A stretch of DNA of 41,143 nt from Tabrizicola sp. (GCF_016792905.1 NZ_JAEULP010000009.1:1-41143), one strand, 5' to 3'. Counted from the first letter of the stretch, positions 31,846-41,143 are shown. The notes: generated from the letters alone by a model not told the origin. Numbers and translations are program-made.

Positions 31846-33180
31846 TCACCAGTTGTCCTTGAACCATTTTACAGCCCGCCGCAGCGAGCGCGCCGGGTAG
31901 CGTTCGGCCGGGACTTCAAAATCCCACCATTCGTCCTGCGGATGCGCCGCGAACAGGCACAGACCCACTGCGCTGGCAAAGGCTGCCCCCGTCGCCGCTT
32001 GCGGCAACCCTTGCACGCGCAGCGGCCGTCCCAGGCGCACGCGCTGGCCAAGGACGCGCGTCGCGATGCCGTCAAGGCCCGGAATCTGGCTGCAACCGCC
32101 GGTCAACACGATCTGCTGGCTCGGCAGCGTGTCGAAGCCCGCCGCGTCCAGCGTGGCGCGCACTTCTTCCAGAATCTCTTCGACTCGCGGCCGCATGATC
32201 CCGATCAGCTCGGTCCGGCTGATCTGCCGCCGATCCTTCTCCCAGTCGCCACTGTCGCCGCCGATGTCGATCATCTCGCGGTCGTCCATCCCGGTCGCGT
32301 AAAGCCCGCCATGCCGGGTCTTGATCCGTTCGGCCGTGGCCATCGGAATTTGCAGGCCCTTGGAGATGTCGCTCGTCACATGGTCCCCGCCCATCCGGAC
32401 GGAATCCGAATAGATCATGTGCTTCTTCATGAAGATGGAAATGCCGGTCGCCCCGCCGCCCATGTCGATGCAGGCCGCGCCCAGTTCCTGCTCGTCCTCG
32501 ACCAGCGAGGAAATTGCCGAGACATAGGCCGAGGACGCGATCCCCGCCAGTTCCAGGTCGCAGCGCTTGATGCAGTAGAGGAGGTTCTGCACCACGTCGC
32601 CATCCACCGACAGAAGATGCATGTCCACCGCCAGCCGGTGCCCGATCTGCCCGCGCGGATCGCCCAGACCCGAGCGATGGTCCAGCGCAAAGTTCACCGG
32701 CTGCGCGTGCAGCACCTCGCGCCCGTGGCCGAGGTCCGGCACGTCGCAAGCCGCCAGCACCCGGCTCACGTCCTGCTCCGTCACCACGCTGTCCTGCAAG
32801 TCCAGCTCGCCCGCCAGCCCATAGCTGCGCGGCTCCGCCCCCGAAAAGCAGGCGATCACATGATCGACCCGCACATTCGCCATTTTCTGCGCCGCCTGAA
32901 CCGCCGTGCGGATCGCTCGCTCGGTCTCGTTCATCACCGCGATCTCGCCGAAACGGACGCCACGGCTGCGGGTCGTCGCCGCCCCGATCACCCGGAACTG
33001 GCTTTGGCCCGCCATCGGCCCGACGCCGTCCTGCTCGCGCAGCCGGTCCGGCCCGTCGAAGCGCAGGATCAGGCAGGCGATCTTCGAGGTGCCCACATCC
33101 AGGATGGCGATCACGCCGCGCTGCATGGCAGCCCGACGCATGTTCCGCATGGCGCGCTGGGAAGTATAGAGATCGGTCAC
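31846..33180 (-). CDS. ftsA: Cell division protein FtsA
   Basis: A 444-residue actin-like protein that anchors FtsZ to the membrane. It shows GVIAILDVGTSKIACLI (phosphate 1), ACIDMGGGATGISIF (phosphate 2), SVRMGGDHVTSDIS and IVLTGGCSQIPGL (adenosine site). The C-terminal RSLRRAVKWFKDNW is the amphipathic membrane helix. The start codon is GTG at 33180, overlapping the ftsQ stop by 4 bases (GTGA). Confidence 0.97.
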   Translation of the reverse strand: MTDLYTSQRAMRNMRRAAMQRGVIAILDVGTSKIACLILRFDGPDRLREQDGVGPMAGQSQFRVIGAATTRSRGVRFGEIAVMNETERAIRTAVQAAQKMANVRVDHVIACFSGAEPRSYGLAGELDLQDSVVTEQDVSRVLAACDVPDLGHGREVLHAQPVNFALDHRSGLGDPRGQIGHRLAVDMHLLSVDGDVVQNLLYCIKRCDLELAGIASSAYVSAISSLVEDEQELGAACIDMGGGATGISIFMKKHMIYSDSVRMGGDHVTSDISKGLQIPMATAERIKTRHGGLYATGMDDREMIDIGGDSGDWEKDRRQISRTELIGIMRPRVEEILEEVRATLDAAGFDTLPSQQIVLTGGCSQIPGLDGIATRVLGQRVRLGRPLRVQGLPQAATGAAFASAVGLCLFAAHPQDEWWDFEVPAERYPARSLRRAVKWFKDNW

Positions 33181-34073
33181 AGTTCGTTCTCCACGGTGTC
33201 TAGGCCTTGCGCGCGACGGATATCGGCAAGGGCATGGGGGGAAAGGCGAAGGGTGGGGCGATGGTCCGACCGCAGGTCGACGGCCAGGATGTCGCGGTTC
33301 ATCAGGTCCTGCGCATGGTCCAGCGCCAGCAGCCGCTCCAGCGCCTGGACCGGGTTCTTCTCGGGCAGAAGCACGCGCTGGTCGCGATCGAGAACCAGAT
33401 CCCAGCGCCGCTCGCCCATCCGCACCAGGCCCCGGATGCGCGGGGTCAGCGGCCCGGCGGCGGCGATCAGCTCCAGCGCTTCCGGCGCGGCCTTGTCGGC
33501 CCCATCCCCGGCGATCAACGGCAGGTCGGCGCGGTCGGCGCGGGAAAGCAGTCCCGCGACGCGATGGCCGGTGTCATCGACCAGCTTCAGCCCGTCCTCG
33601 GTGCGCCAGACGGCCACCGGCACCCGCTCGGTGATCACCACCTGCAGGATCCCGCCCGAGCGGACCCGCAGCTCGGCATTCTTCACCGCATCCAGCGCCT
33701 CGATCCGCGCGCGGGCGGCATCAAGGTCGATGTCGAAGGACGACATCGGCAAAGGCAGCGCCAGCTTCGCCCGCACTGCCGCAGCCAGATCGTCCGAGGC
33801 CCCCTCGACCCGCGCCAGCGACACCCGAAACTCCGGCCGCGCCTCGAATTCCTCGCGCAGATGCGTCAGCTGCCCGATCACCGCCTGCCGGTTCGGCTCA
33901 TGGCTGAACCACAGTGCCGTCGCCCCGAGGATCATCAGCGTCGGCAGGCCCTTCCAGACGAAGCCCCGGACATAGGGCGTCAGCATCAGCCGCTGCAGCC
34001 GATAATCCCATTTCGACGGCGCCGGGTCGCGGCGCACCCGCGAGACAGGGCGGCGGGCGGTCAGCGATTGCAT
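33177..34073 (-). CDS. ftsQ: Cell division protein FtsQ
   Basis: A 298-residue single-span membrane protein of the divisome. A basic cytoplasmic N-terminus ([22 protein letters not shown]) is followed by one membrane helix near residues 40-58 ([15 protein letters not shown]). The periplasmic POTRA domain carries the pattern [17 protein letters not shown] and [25 protein letters not shown]. The FtsQ beta domain follows ([22 protein letters not shown]). It overlaps ddl by 13 bases and ftsA by 4 bases, which indicates translational coupling. Confidence 0.94.
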   Translation of the reverse strand: MQSLTARRPVSRVRRDPAPSKWDYRLQRLMLTPYVRGFVWKGLPTLMILGATALWFSHEPNRQAVIGQLTHLREEFEARPEFRVSLARVEGASDDLAAAVRAKLALPLPMSSFDIDLDAARARIEALDAVKNAELRVRSGGILQVVITERVPVAVWRTEDGLKLVDDTGHRVAGLLSRADRADLPLIAGDGADKAAPEALELIAAAGPLTPRIRGLVRMGERRWDLVLDRDQRVLLPEKNPVQALERLLALDHAQDLMNRDILAVDLRSDHRPTLRLSPHALADIRRAQGLDTVENEL

Positions 34074-34981
34074 GACGCGTCCTCCACCATCCAGGCGCAG
34101 AACTCCGGGAAGCCGATCCCCCGCATCGCCGCCTGCTCGGGCGCCAGCGACGTCGGCGTCATCCCCGGCTGGGTATTGGTCTCCAAGAGGATCAGCCCCG
34201 CCAGACCCCGCGCTTCATCCCAGCGGAAATCCGTCCGGCTGACCCCCCGGCACCCCAGCGCCTTGTGCGCCCGCAGGGCAAAATCCAGGCAAGCCGCCTC
34301 GATCTCGGCCGGGATATTCGCCGGGCATTCGTGGCGACTGCCGCCCGGCTTGTACTTGGCGTCATAGTCGTACCAGCCCGAGGTGATGATATCCGTCACC
34401 CCCAGCGCCCGGTCGCCCATCACCGTCGTCGTCAGTTCCCGCCCCGGCGCATAGGTTTCCACCATCACCACCGCAGGCATCGTCGCCGCCAGCCGCGGCG
34501 CATTCGACCCCTCGCGCACGATATAGACCCCGACCGAGGATCCTTCGTTGTAGGGCTTCACCACATAGGGCGCGGGCAACACATGCCCCGCCTCGACCTC
34601 GTCCCGCGTCGCCAGCACGCTTTCGACGACCGGCAGACCGGCGGCCTTGTAGACTTCCTTGGTCTTGACCTTGTCCATCGCCAGGGCCGAGGCCAGCACC
34701 CCGGAATGCGTATAGGGGATCTTCAGCCATTCCAGGATGCCCTGGACGCAGCCATCCTCGCCCCAGCGGCCATGCAACGCGTTGAAGCAGACGTCAGGGC
34801 GCAGCGCGGCAAGCTGCGCAGGCAGATCGGGGCCGCAATCGACCTCCGTCACCTTGTAACCAGCCTCCCGCAGGGCCTTGGCGCATTCGCGCCCAGAGAC
34901 AAGCGATACTTCCCGCTCAGCGGAAAGCCCACCCATCAGAACCGCCACTTCGGGGGCCATCCTGCTCGATGCGCCCGCCAT
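34061..34981 (-). CDS. ddl: D-alanine--D-alanine ligase
   Basis: A 306-residue ATP-grasp ligase that makes the D-Ala-D-Ala dipeptide for peptidoglycan. It contains [84 protein letters not shown] and the metal-binding [20 protein letters not shown]. The start at 34981 ([12 protein letters not shown]) is chosen because GAGG lies 6 bases before it; an ATG at 34993 would add four residues. It follows murB in the operon. Confidence 0.95.
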   Translation of the reverse strand: MAGASSRMAPEVAVLMGGLSAEREVSLVSGRECAKALREAGYKVTEVDCGPDLPAQLAALRPDVCFNALHGRWGEDGCVQGILEWLKIPYTHSGVLASALAMDKVKTKEVYKAAGLPVVESVLATRDEVEAGHVLPAPYVVKPYNEGSSVGVYIVREGSNAPRLAATMPAVVMVETYAPGRELTTTVMGDRALGVTDIITSGWYDYDAKYKPGGSRHECPANIPAEIEAACLDFALRAHKALGCRGVSRTDFRWDEARGLAGLILLETNTQPGMTPTSLAPEQAAMRGIGFPEFCAWMVEDASCNR

Positions 34982-35020
34982 ACACTGCCTCATCCGGGTC
35001 TTATGTGACCCGTGATATCG

Positions 35021-35947
35021 TTAGTCCTGCGGGTATTCTCCGACCCGCATGATTTCCCACTCTAGCGTGATACCGCTTGATTGGTAAACCTTTTTCCTGA
35101 CCTCCTCGCCCAGATTTTCCAGATCGGCGGCGCTCGCCCCTCCGGCGTTGATCAGGAAGTTGGAATGCATGGTGGACATCTGCGCCCCGCCGATGCGCGC
35201 GCCCCGCATTCCCGCGTCGTCGATCACCTTCCAGGCCTTCAGTTCATGCGTGTCGTCGGCCCTTCCCGTGGACGACCTCCCCGCCGGATTGCGAAAGGTC
35301 GACCCGGCACTCCGCTCCTTTGTCGGCTGCGACGCATCCCGCTTGGCGATCTGCTCGGCCATCTTCGCCTCCAACGCCGCCGGATCACCCCGCCCCGCCC
35401 GGAACACCGCCGAGACGATCACCGCCCCCTCCGGCAACTCGCTCTGCCGGTAGCGCAAGGCCAGCGCCGAAGCGGGCAGCACCTGCACCGCCCCCTGCCG
35501 CGTCACCACCCGCACCTCTTCCAGCACATCGGCGACGTAAGACCCGTAGCACCCGGCATTCATCCGAACCGCCCCACCGATGCTTCCCGGAATGGTGCGC
35601 AGGAACGTCAGGTCCAGCCCCGCCTCTGCCGCCCGCTTCGCCACATGCGCATCCAGCGCCGCGGCACCGGCAACGACGCGGTCGCTCTCGACGGAAATGC
35701 CGTTGAAACCGCGCCCTAGTCGGATCACCACCGCCCGGATGCCGCCATCCCGGACGATCAGGTTCGACCCCACGCCCATCGGGAATACGGGCACGGAAGG
35801 ATCAAGCGCCCCAAGAAAGGCCGCAAGGTCCGCCTCGTCCGCGGGCTGGAACAGCCAGTCGGCAGGGCCGCCCACCCTCAGCCAGGTCAGTTCGGCCAGG
35901 GATCGGTCCGGCGTCAATACGCCGCGGGTCTCGGGAAGCGCGCTCAT
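35021..35947 (-). CDS. murB: UDP-N-acetylenolpyruvoylglucosamine reductase
   Basis: A 308-residue flavoenzyme that reduces enolpyruvyl-UDP-GlcNAc to UDP-MurNAc. It has [17 protein letters not shown], the FAD loop [35 protein letters not shown] (type II MurB pattern) and RYRQSELP. The catalytic serine region is [14 protein letters not shown], and near the end comes [14 protein letters not shown]. It lies between the small membrane-protein genes and ddl. Confidence 0.96.
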   Translation of the reverse strand: MSALPETRGVLTPDRSLAELTWLRVGGPADWLFQPADEADLAAFLGALDPSVPVFPMGVGSNLIVRDGGIRAVVIRLGRGFNGISVESDRVVAGAAALDAHVAKRAAEAGLDLTFLRTIPGSIGGAVRMNAGCYGSYVADVLEEVRVVTRQGAVQVLPASALALRYRQSELPEGAVIVSAVFRAGRGDPAALEAKMAEQIAKRDASQPTKERSAGSTFRNPAGRSSTGRADDTHELKAWKVIDDAGMRGARIGGAQMSTMHSNFLINAGGASAADLENLGEEVRKKVYQSSGITLEWEIMRVGEYPQD

Positions 35948-35986
35948 GCCCGGTTTCTGCGGCGGTTTTCTGCCCCGCGCAAGCCC

Positions 35987-36253
35987 TCAGCCGCGCCTGA
36001 TCCGCGCCAGGGCAATACCAGCGATCACGCCCAGAAGGATCGGCGCCGCGAAGATGAGCGTGTGTCCGGCCATCCGCGCCCCCTCGTCGGCTGCCAGGCC
36101 CAGCTTCTGCCACCGCATCGCGATCAGCGTCGCAAGCGCCAGAACCGGCAGCAGGATCGCCAGCCCCCAGCCATAGCGCCAGGTCACGACATAGGCGATC
36201 ACTCCGCCGAATATTACCGTTCCAGCGCCAATCACCCAGACCAGTCCCGGCAT
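35987..36253 (-). CDS. Small membrane protein in the mur cluster, unknown function
   Basis: An 88-residue protein with three hydrophobic helices: GLVWVIGAGTVIFGGVIAY, WGLAILLPVLALATLIAM and HTLIFAAPILLGVIAGIAL. The ATG at 36253 gives the compact form (MPGLVWVIG). It starts 4 bases after the stop of the second DUF2484 gene, so it is cotranscribed with it. I do not recognise the family. Its location between murC and murB suggests an envelope role, by linkage only. Confidence 0.7.
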   Translation of the reverse strand: MPGLVWVIGAGTVIFGGVIAYVVTWRYGWGLAILLPVLALATLIAMRWQKLGLAADEGARMAGHTLIFAAPILLGVIAGIALARIRRG

Positions 36254-36257
36254 CGCC

Positions 36258-36500
36258 CTACCCCACCTGGCGGCGCAGCCAGCGCCAGAAGAAGACCACC
36301 GGCCAGCGCAGGATTGATGCCCCCGCCGCCAGCAGGACAAGCCCCACCACCGGCCCGGATTCCCAAGTCACCCAACCCAGCAGGGGAACGCCCAGCGCAA
36401 TCAGCCCGTAGGCAATCCGCCAATGCTTGTCGCGCGAAGGGAACATGGCAATCACGTTCGCCGCGATCAGCCAGACCAGGCAAAGGGCCAGCGGCAGCAT
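36258..36500 (-). CDS. DUF2484 family protein, second copy
   Basis: An 80-residue membrane protein beginning MLPLALCLVWLIAANVIAMF, with the DUF2484 pattern (WLIAANVIAMFPSRDKHWR, then LGVPLLGWVTWESG, then FFWRWLRRQV). Two or three hydrophobic helices are seen. Its start overlaps the stop of the first copy (TGATG). The two copies share layout: hydrophobic N-terminus, A-x-x-AMxPxRxxxW-like turn, then a helix and a basic end. Function is unknown. Confidence 0.78.
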   Translation of the reverse strand: MLPLALCLVWLIAANVIAMFPSRDKHWRIAYGLIALGVPLLGWVTWESGPVVGLVLLAAGASILRWPVVFFWRWLRRQVG

Positions 36501-36766
36501 CACTTCTCCAGCTCCTTCGGCACCTGCACCGGGCGCCCCATCGCGCGGCGCAGGAAGTAAAGGAGCGGGTTGCGGAACATCGACAGGAAGGCGAACAACC
36601 CGATGGCGAGCCACAGCCAGCCATGCACCCAGCCGATCCAGGCCAGCAGCACCGGAGCCGCGGCCAAGAGCGCCAGGCCTGGCACCATCTGCCGCCGCAT
36701 CGGCAGCATCGCCGTGGCGGCGGCGGCCAGAACCCAGAGACAGCCCAGGATCAGCGGAGTGCTCAT
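36500..36766 (-). CDS. DUF2484 family protein, first copy
   Basis: An 88-residue membrane protein starting MSTPLILGCLWVLAAAATAM, followed by LPMRRQMVPGLALLAAAPVL, then WIGWVHGWLWLAIGLFAFLSMF and RNPLLYFLRRAMGRPV. It matches the DUF2484 family, found in Rhodobacterales within the mur cluster. It is the upstream member of a tandem pair and starts 80 bases after the murC stop. A pair of palindromes separates it from murC. Function is unknown. Confidence 0.8.
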   Translation of the reverse strand: MSTPLILGCLWVLAAAATAMLPMRRQMVPGLALLAAAPVLLAWIGWVHGWLWLAIGLFAFLSMFRNPLLYFLRRAMGRPVQVPKELEK

Positions 36767-36794
36767 GCCGGGCGCCTGCGCCAGGTCAGAGGCC

Positions 36795-36838
36795 CAAATT
36801 CCTTCGAAGGAATTTGCAAGACTTTTCGAAAAGTCTTG
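36795..36838. repeat. Pair of adjacent perfect 22-nt TTCGAA palindromes
   Basis: Unit one, 36795-36816, has arm CAAATTCC and core TTCGAA; unit two, 36817-36838, has arm CAAGACTT and core TTCGAA. Both are perfect and directly adjacent (period 22). They lie between the murC stop (8 bases away) and the first DUF2484 gene, inside the dcw cluster, where a full terminator would be unexpected. Confidence 0.9.
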
Positions 36839-36845
36839 GCTCGCC

Positions 36846-38267
36846 TCATGCCGCCTTGCCCACCAGCTTGGCGGGCAGTGCATTGGCCCAGGCGCTGATT
36901 GTCCCGGCGCCGAGGCAAACCACCATGTCCCCCGGCCGTGCCTGTTCCTTCACCAGCCGCGCCAGTTCACCCTCGTCCTGCAGGGCCCGCGCGTGGCGGT
37001 GGCCGTGGGCGATCAGCCCCGCAACCAGATCGTCGCGGCTCGCACCGGGGATAGGCTCCTCGCCCGCCGCGTAGACCTCGGCGATGGCCACCACGTCCGC
37101 CTCGTTGAAGCAGGTGCAGAACTCCTCGAACAGGTTCGACAGCCGGGTATAGCGGTGCGGCTGATGCACTGCGATGATCCGGCCCCCCGTCTTTCCCCCA
37201 ATCGCCTGCCGCGCCGCCTTCAGGACCGCCGCGATCTCCACCGGATGGTGGCCGTAGTCGTCGATGATCGTGACACCGCCGACCTCTCCCACCCGCGTGA
37301 ACCGCCGGTTGACCCCGGCAAACCCCGCCAAGGCCTCGCGGATCTCGTCCTTCTTCATCCCCAGATGCCGCGCCACGGCGACCGCCGACAGCGCGTTCGA
37401 CACGTTGTGATCCCCCGGCATCGGCAGGGTGCAGCCCTCGATCATGCCGCCCTCGCCCTGCAAGGCAATGTCGAAATGCGCCACCCCGTTCTCATAGGTC
37501 AGGTTCAGCGCCCGCACATCTGCCTGGGCGTTGAACCCGAAAGTCACGACGCGTCGGTCCGTCACCCGCCCGACCAGCGCCTGCACCTCCGGGTGATCCG
37601 TGCAGCAGACCGCCAGCCCGTAGAACGGCACGTTCGACACGAAATCCAGGAACCCTTTCCGCAGGGCGTCAAAGGTCCCCCAATGCTCCATATGCTCCGG
37701 GTCGATGTTGGTCACGATGGCGATCGTCGCGGGCAGCCGGTTGAACGATCCGTCCGACTCATCCGCCTCGACCACCATCCACTCCCCCGCCCCGGCCCGC
37801 GCGTTCGAGCCATAGGCGTGGATCACCCCCCCGTTGATCACCGTCGGATCGAACCCGCCCTTGTCCAGCAGCGTCGCCACCATCGTCGTCGTCGTGGTCT
37901 TGCCATGCGTCCCGGCAATCGCGATGTTTGACCGCAGCCGCATCAGCTCCGCCAGCATTTCGGCCCGCCGCACCACCGGCAGCTTCCGCCGCCGCGCCTC
38001 CTCCAGCTCCGGGTTGCCCTTCTTGATCGCGGAGGAGATCACCACCACCGACACGCCATCGCCGATGTTCTCGGCCCGTTGCCCCTCGAAGAACCGAGCC
38101 CCCAGCGTCACCAGCCGGTCGGTGATCTTCGACGCCTTCGCATCCGATCCCTGCACCGGATAGCCCAGCGTCATCAGCACCTCGGCGATCCCCGACATCC
38201 CGATCCCGCCGATGCCGACGAAATGGATCGGCCCCAGTTCCAGCGGAAGCTTCGTTGCTGCGTTCAT
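36846..38267 (-). CDS. murC: UDP-N-acetylmuramate--L-alanine ligase
   Basis: A 473-residue Mur ligase that adds L-alanine to UDP-MurNAc. It shows [19 protein letters not shown] at the N-terminus (UDP binding) and the ATP loop [19 protein letters not shown]. The central motif includes [11 protein letters not shown] and [14 protein letters not shown], followed by [19 protein letters not shown] and [14 protein letters not shown]. The length is standard. It overlaps murG by 4 bases (ATGA). Confidence 0.97.
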   Translation of the reverse strand: MNAATKLPLELGPIHFVGIGGIGMSGIAEVLMTLGYPVQGSDAKASKITDRLVTLGARFFEGQRAENIGDGVSVVVISSAIKKGNPELEEARRRKLPVVRRAEMLAELMRLRSNIAIAGTHGKTTTTTMVATLLDKGGFDPTVINGGVIHAYGSNARAGAGEWMVVEADESDGSFNRLPATIAIVTNIDPEHMEHWGTFDALRKGFLDFVSNVPFYGLAVCCTDHPEVQALVGRVTDRRVVTFGFNAQADVRALNLTYENGVAHFDIALQGEGGMIEGCTLPMPGDHNVSNALSAVAVARHLGMKKDEIREALAGFAGVNRRFTRVGEVGGVTIIDDYGHHPVEIAAVLKAARQAIGGKTGGRIIAVHQPHRYTRLSNLFEEFCTCFNEADVVAIAEVYAAGEEPIPGASRDDLVAGLIAHGHRHARALQDEGELARLVKEQARPGDMVVCLGAGTISAWANALPAKLVGKAA

Positions 38268-39355
38268 GACCCTACTCCGCCTAACTCTTCCACCAATGCC
38301 ACCAGCCGGGCCGTCGCGTCCGGCTTTCCCTCGCCCAAAGCCGCGCGTGCCATCGTCTCGGCCCGGTGCGGATCCTCCAGGATCGCGGCGATCTGGCCCG
38401 CAAGCGCGCCCGCGTCAAGCGCCTTCTCCTGGATCACCACCGCTGCCCCCGCGTCACAAAGCCCCTTCGCATTGGCCGTCTGATGGTCCCCGGTCGCCGC
38501 CGCATAGGGGATCAGGATCGCTGGGCGCCCGATCACGCTGATGTCCGCAACCGACGACGCCCCCGAGCGGCTGATCACCAGCTGCGCCTCGGACAACCGC
38601 CGGGGAATATCCGCGAAGAACGGCGCGATCTCGGCCCGCACCCCCGCCGCCTCATAACCTGCCGCCGCGCGGGTCGCATCCTCATCCCGCGCCTGATGCG
38701 CCACCCGCAGGTTCGCCCGCAGACCCTCGGGCAACAGCGCCACCGCCGCAGGCACCACATCCGACAGGATGCGCGCGCCCTGCGACCCCCCGATCACCAC
38801 CAGCGCCATCGGATAATCCCCCGGCGGGATATAGGGCGCCGAGGCCCGGTCCAGCACCGCCTGCCGCACAGGGTTGCCCGTGGGCTCTCCCGTGACGCCG
38901 CTTGGCAGCGCCGTCGGCCATGTCCCGCAGGCCACCTTGTCCACCCGGCGGGAAAACACCTGGTTCACCCGGCCCAGCACCCCGTTCTGCTCATGGATCA
39001 TCCGCGGCCGCCGCAGCACCCAGGCGGCCGACAGCGCCGGGATCGAGGGGTATCCCCCGAACCCGACCACCACAGCCGGTTTGTCGCGCAGCTGCGACCA
39101 GACCGCGCCGATCACGCCGCCCAGAATCCGGAACGGCACCAAGAGCTTCGCCGCCACGCCGCCCCGCGCGAAGGTGGCCGAAGCCACGCGCTCCACCACC
39201 ACCGCCTCCGGAAATCCGCCCGCATAGCGCGCCCCGCGCTCATCGGTCGACAGCTTCACCCGCCAGCCCCGCGCCAGCATCGCCTCGGCCAGGGCCTGCG
39301 CCGGGAACATGTGCCCGCCCGTCCCCCCCGCCGCGATGAGAAGAAGCTTCGCCAT
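38264..39355 (-). CDS. murG: Lipid II synthase MurG (GlcNAc transferase)
   Basis: A 363-residue glycosyltransferase that converts lipid I to lipid II at the inner membrane face. It has [20 protein letters not shown] (G-loop 1), [14 protein letters not shown] (G-loop 2 region), [16 protein letters not shown] and [19 protein letters not shown]. The donor-sugar site includes [13 protein letters not shown] and [15 protein letters not shown] at 39355 is chosen; an in-frame GTG one codon earlier is possible. Confidence 0.96.
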   Translation of the reverse strand: MAKLLLIAAGGTGGHMFPAQALAEAMLARGWRVKLSTDERGARYAGGFPEAVVVERVASATFARGGVAAKLLVPFRILGGVIGAVWSQLRDKPAVVVGFGGYPSIPALSAAWVLRRPRMIHEQNGVLGRVNQVFSRRVDKVACGTWPTALPSGVTGEPTGNPVRQAVLDRASAPYIPPGDYPMALVVIGGSQGARILSDVVPAAVALLPEGLRANLRVAHQARDEDATRAAAGYEAAGVRAEIAPFFADIPRRLSEAQLVISRSGASSVADISVIGRPAILIPYAAATGDHQTANAKGLCDAGAAVVIQEKALDAGALAGQIAAILEDPHRAETMARAALGEGKPDATARLVALVEELGGVGS

Positions 39356-39389
39356 CACGCCACGCTCCCGACGCCCGCAACAGGCGCCT

Positions 39390-39413
39390 CCCTCCCCCCA
39401 CTGTGGGGGAGGG
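39390..39413. repeat. G/C-block hairpin between ftsW and murG
   Basis: CCCTCCCCC at 39390-39398 pairs with GGGGGAGGG at 39405-39413 across a 6-base loop and is followed by TTGGGCTGGGGG. This resembles a dispersed intergenic repeat with C-block/G-block arms. It fills much of the 88-base gap between ftsW and murG. Confidence 0.65.
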
Positions 39414-39443
39414 TTGGGCTGGGGGCCGCCGTCAGTTCAGCCA

Positions 39444-40607
39444 TCACCGCCCCCGCCGGAACACATCGCTCATCTGCCCGCGCGGCCGTTCCCGCGTCAG
39501 CGCCAGCAGCATCCCCAGCGTGATCCCCGCCGCGATGACCGACGAGCCGCCATAACTCACGAACGGCAGCGTCATCCCCTTCGCGGGTAGAAGCCGCACC
39601 GCAACGCCCATGTTGATCATCGCCTGCACCCCGAAGATGCAGGCCATCCCCGCCCCCGCCAGCCGCGCGAAGGGGTCACGCTCGGGCAAGAGCCGCCACA
39701 GCGACCGCACCACGATCACACAGTAAAGCGCGAGGATTCCCAGCACCAGCAGCAGGCCGTACTCCTCGGCCGCCACCGCAATGATGAAGTCGGTATGCGC
39801 ATCCGGCAGCGACCATTTCACCTGGCCCTCGCCCACGCCCACGCCAAAGAACCCGCCCTCCTGGATCGCGTTCGCCGCATAGCCAAGCTGGGTCCGGGGG
39901 TCCACGTCCGGCGACAGGAACCCGTCGATCCGACGTGCGAAGTGTTCCGAGCTTTCATAGAACGCCAACCCGCCCACGCCGACCAACCCGCCGACGATCC
40001 CGATCAGCAGCATTGGCGCCCCGCCGACGAAATAGACCACGCCCCAGGCGAACAGGATCAACGCGGACTGGCCAAAGTCGGGCTGCATCGCCAGGAAGCC
40101 GACGACAACCACCGTCAGCGCGAAGGAAAGCAGCTTGCCCGGCGGGCCGTTCAGGTCCTGGCTCGCCGCGATCAGCCAGGCCACCACGACCACGAAGCCG
40201 GGTTTCAGGAACTCCGACGGCTGTACCGAGGCAAAGCCGAAGGAAAACCAGCGCACCGCGCCCTTGCCGAAATCCGTCCCGAACAGCGGCAGCAACATCA
40301 GGGCGAGCATCGAGATGGCGAAGCCCATCACCCCCAGCCTGCGCACCATGTCGGGCGGCATCATCGAGATGCCGATCATCACCACCAGCGCAATCCCGCC
40401 GAAGAAGGCCTGCCGCTGCACATAGTAGAAGGGTTCCAGCCCGTTCCGCGTCGCCAAGGGCACCGAGGCCGCAAGGCCCAGCAAGAGCCCGACCCCGAAC
40501 AGGATGAACACGCTCGTCAAGGTCCACTTGTCGATCGTGCGCCACCAGCGTGGGATAACCGGCTCGGACACCCGAACGGGATTGGAGCCATAGACCATTT
40601 CAGTCAT
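39444..40607 (-). CDS. ftsW: Septal peptidoglycan polymerase FtsW
   Basis: A 387-residue SEDS-family membrane protein that polymerises lipid II at the septum, with about ten hydrophobic segments. It has GAVRWFSFGFASVQPSEFLKP (conserved R-W and Q-P-SE/F), AMQPDFGQSALI, DAHTDFIIAVAAEEYGLLL and the C-terminal LPFVSYGGSSVIAAGITLGM. The ATG at 40607 (MTEMVYGSNPVRV) is preferred, since the longer frame adds an unlike basic segment. The 141-base upstream gap may hold a promoter, but I see no strong one. Confidence 0.96.
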   Translation of the reverse strand: MTEMVYGSNPVRVSEPVIPRWWRTIDKWTLTSVFILFGVGLLLGLAASVPLATRNGLEPFYYVQRQAFFGGIALVVMIGISMMPPDMVRRLGVMGFAISMLALMLLPLFGTDFGKGAVRWFSFGFASVQPSEFLKPGFVVVVAWLIAASQDLNGPPGKLLSFALTVVVVGFLAMQPDFGQSALILFAWGVVYFVGGAPMLLIGIVGGLVGVGGLAFYESSEHFARRIDGFLSPDVDPRTQLGYAANAIQEGGFFGVGVGEGQVKWSLPDAHTDFIIAVAAEEYGLLLVLGILALYCVIVVRSLWRLLPERDPFARLAGAGMACIFGVQAMINMGVAVRLLPAKGMTLPFVSYGGSSVIAAGITLGMLLALTRERPRGQMSDVFRRGR

Positions 40608-40748
40608 GGAAAACCGCCTGTAACGCTGCTCTGCCTTCAAAGCCCGGATGTGTCCCCCGGGTCTTGCCGCGAAGACTAGCGCCAAACCCTTTGCAAGGCC
40701 AGCGGGAATGCAAGGCTCCGGTCGGGGGAATTTCGCGGTTGTCGGACC

Positions 40749-41143
40749 CTAGCCGTTGCGGATCACATGGTCGGCCGCGATCGACCCGTCGCGCACCCAG
40801 CGGCCGTTCGGCAGGTCATTTTCCTCAAGCTTCTCAATGATCTCTGCCTCAGTCAGACCCAGCCGCTCCCAGCGCCCCCGCAGACGCGCGCGTAAGGTAT
40901 GTTCGGGCACCTCGACCATCACCGTCACGTCAAACATCGGGTGCAGCCGGTCCCAGGGGGATTGGTTCAGAAGCAGCCAGTTGCCTTCGACCACGATCAC
41001 CGGCACCTCGCGCGGGATCAGCCGGGCCCCGGCGCGGGCGATCTCGATCTTGCGGTCGAAGACCGGGACCGCGACTTCCGCCTCGTCCCGCGCCCGCATC
41101 CGTTGCAGCGTGTGGTAAAGCCCGCCCACGTCAAACGTCATCG
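40749..41143 (-). CDS. P-loop nucleoside/sugar kinase-like protein, partial
   Basis: The C-terminal 131 residues of a protein whose N-terminus lies beyond the window end. Visible text is PVFDRKIEIARAGARLIPRE, VPVIVVEGNWLLLNQSPWD, FDVTVMVEVPEHTLRARLRGRW and NDLPNGRWVRDGS. This order (YDR-like metal site, VEGNWLL strand, lid arginines) is that of uridine-kinase/phosphoribulokinase-type enzymes. The P-loop itself is not in the window, so the substrate cannot be judged. It precedes ftsW on the same strand. Confidence 0.8.
   Translation of the reverse strand, partial: MTFDVGGLYHTLQRMRARDEAEVAVPVFDRKIEIARAGARLIPREVPVIVVEGNWLLLNQSPWDRLHPMFDVTVMVEVPEHTLRARLRGRWERLGLTEAEIIEKLEENDLPNGRWVRDGSIAADHVIRNG

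Overview
The window looks like a chromosomal segment of an alphaproteobacterium in the Rhodobacterales (Rhodobacter/Paracoccus-like). The evidence is high GC with strong GC bias at third codon positions, a split-type tmRNA whose tag reads ANDNRAPVALAA, an alpha-type SspB, the F1-ATPase zeta inhibitor beside purC, a stand-alone corrinoid protein plus homocysteine methyltransferase, and two DUF2484 proteins inside the division/cell-wall cluster. I see no tRNA, rRNA, CRISPR array, insertion sequence or phage gene. Most of it is core chromosome.

Layout. 1-195: downstream part of ssrA (tmRNA), cut by the window start. 300-5903, plus strand: a secreted vWA protein (DUF1194), chrB-like and chrA chromate genes, sspB, a phospholipid-methyltransferase-like gene, fumC and a DUF4169 gene. 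5951-7538, plus: a small unknown protein, three stacked palindromes, a ribbon-helix-helix protein and a zinc alcohol dehydrogenase. 7535-11460: DUF1638, a 52-residue membrane protein, a corrinoid protein, a PA0069-type radical SAM protein (plus strand) and a homocysteine S-methyltransferase. The corrinoid and homocysteine proteins are probably two pieces of a split methionine synthase. 11652-13182: ATPase zeta subunit (minus) divergent from purC-purS (plus). 13187-17009: a paired inverted repeat that has entered the 3' end of a cytochrome P450 gene, a membrane alpha/beta-hydrolase, ccdA and tusA. 17065-24466, minus: RNase E, a small membrane protein, the dctB-dctD two-component pair and purQ. 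24565-25941: an FAD-linked D-lactate/glycolate-type dehydrogenase, followed by a tiny DUF3563-like gene. 26232-41143, minus: the division/envelope block, in transcription order kinase (partial), ftsW, murG, murC, two DUF2484 genes, a small membrane protein, murB, ddl, ftsQ, ftsA, ftsZ, lpxC, bamD, recN.

How the genes connect. ssrA makes the degradation tag and sspB encodes the adaptor that hands tagged proteins to ClpXP; they lie about 3 kb apart. The dcw block supplies peptidoglycan precursors (MurC, MurB, Ddl, MurG), the septal machine (FtsW, FtsQ, FtsA, FtsZ), the first committed lipid A step (LpxC) and outer-membrane assembly (BamD). The corrinoid protein and the zinc homocysteine methyltransferase point to B12-dependent methionine synthesis.

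The most interesting signals are: (1) a family of tandem 22-nt palindromes with unrelated arms but a nearly constant TTCGAA core, at three intergenic sites and spaced 22-23 nt; (2) a REPIN-like paired repeat that supplies the last 28 codons of the P450; (3) a DctD-type regulator without the sigma-54 contact loop (GAFTGA); (4) the split methionine synthase neighbourhood; (5) a strong hairpin and a DnaA-like/GANTC site between ftsA and ftsZ. I did not find a clearly new defence or mobile system.
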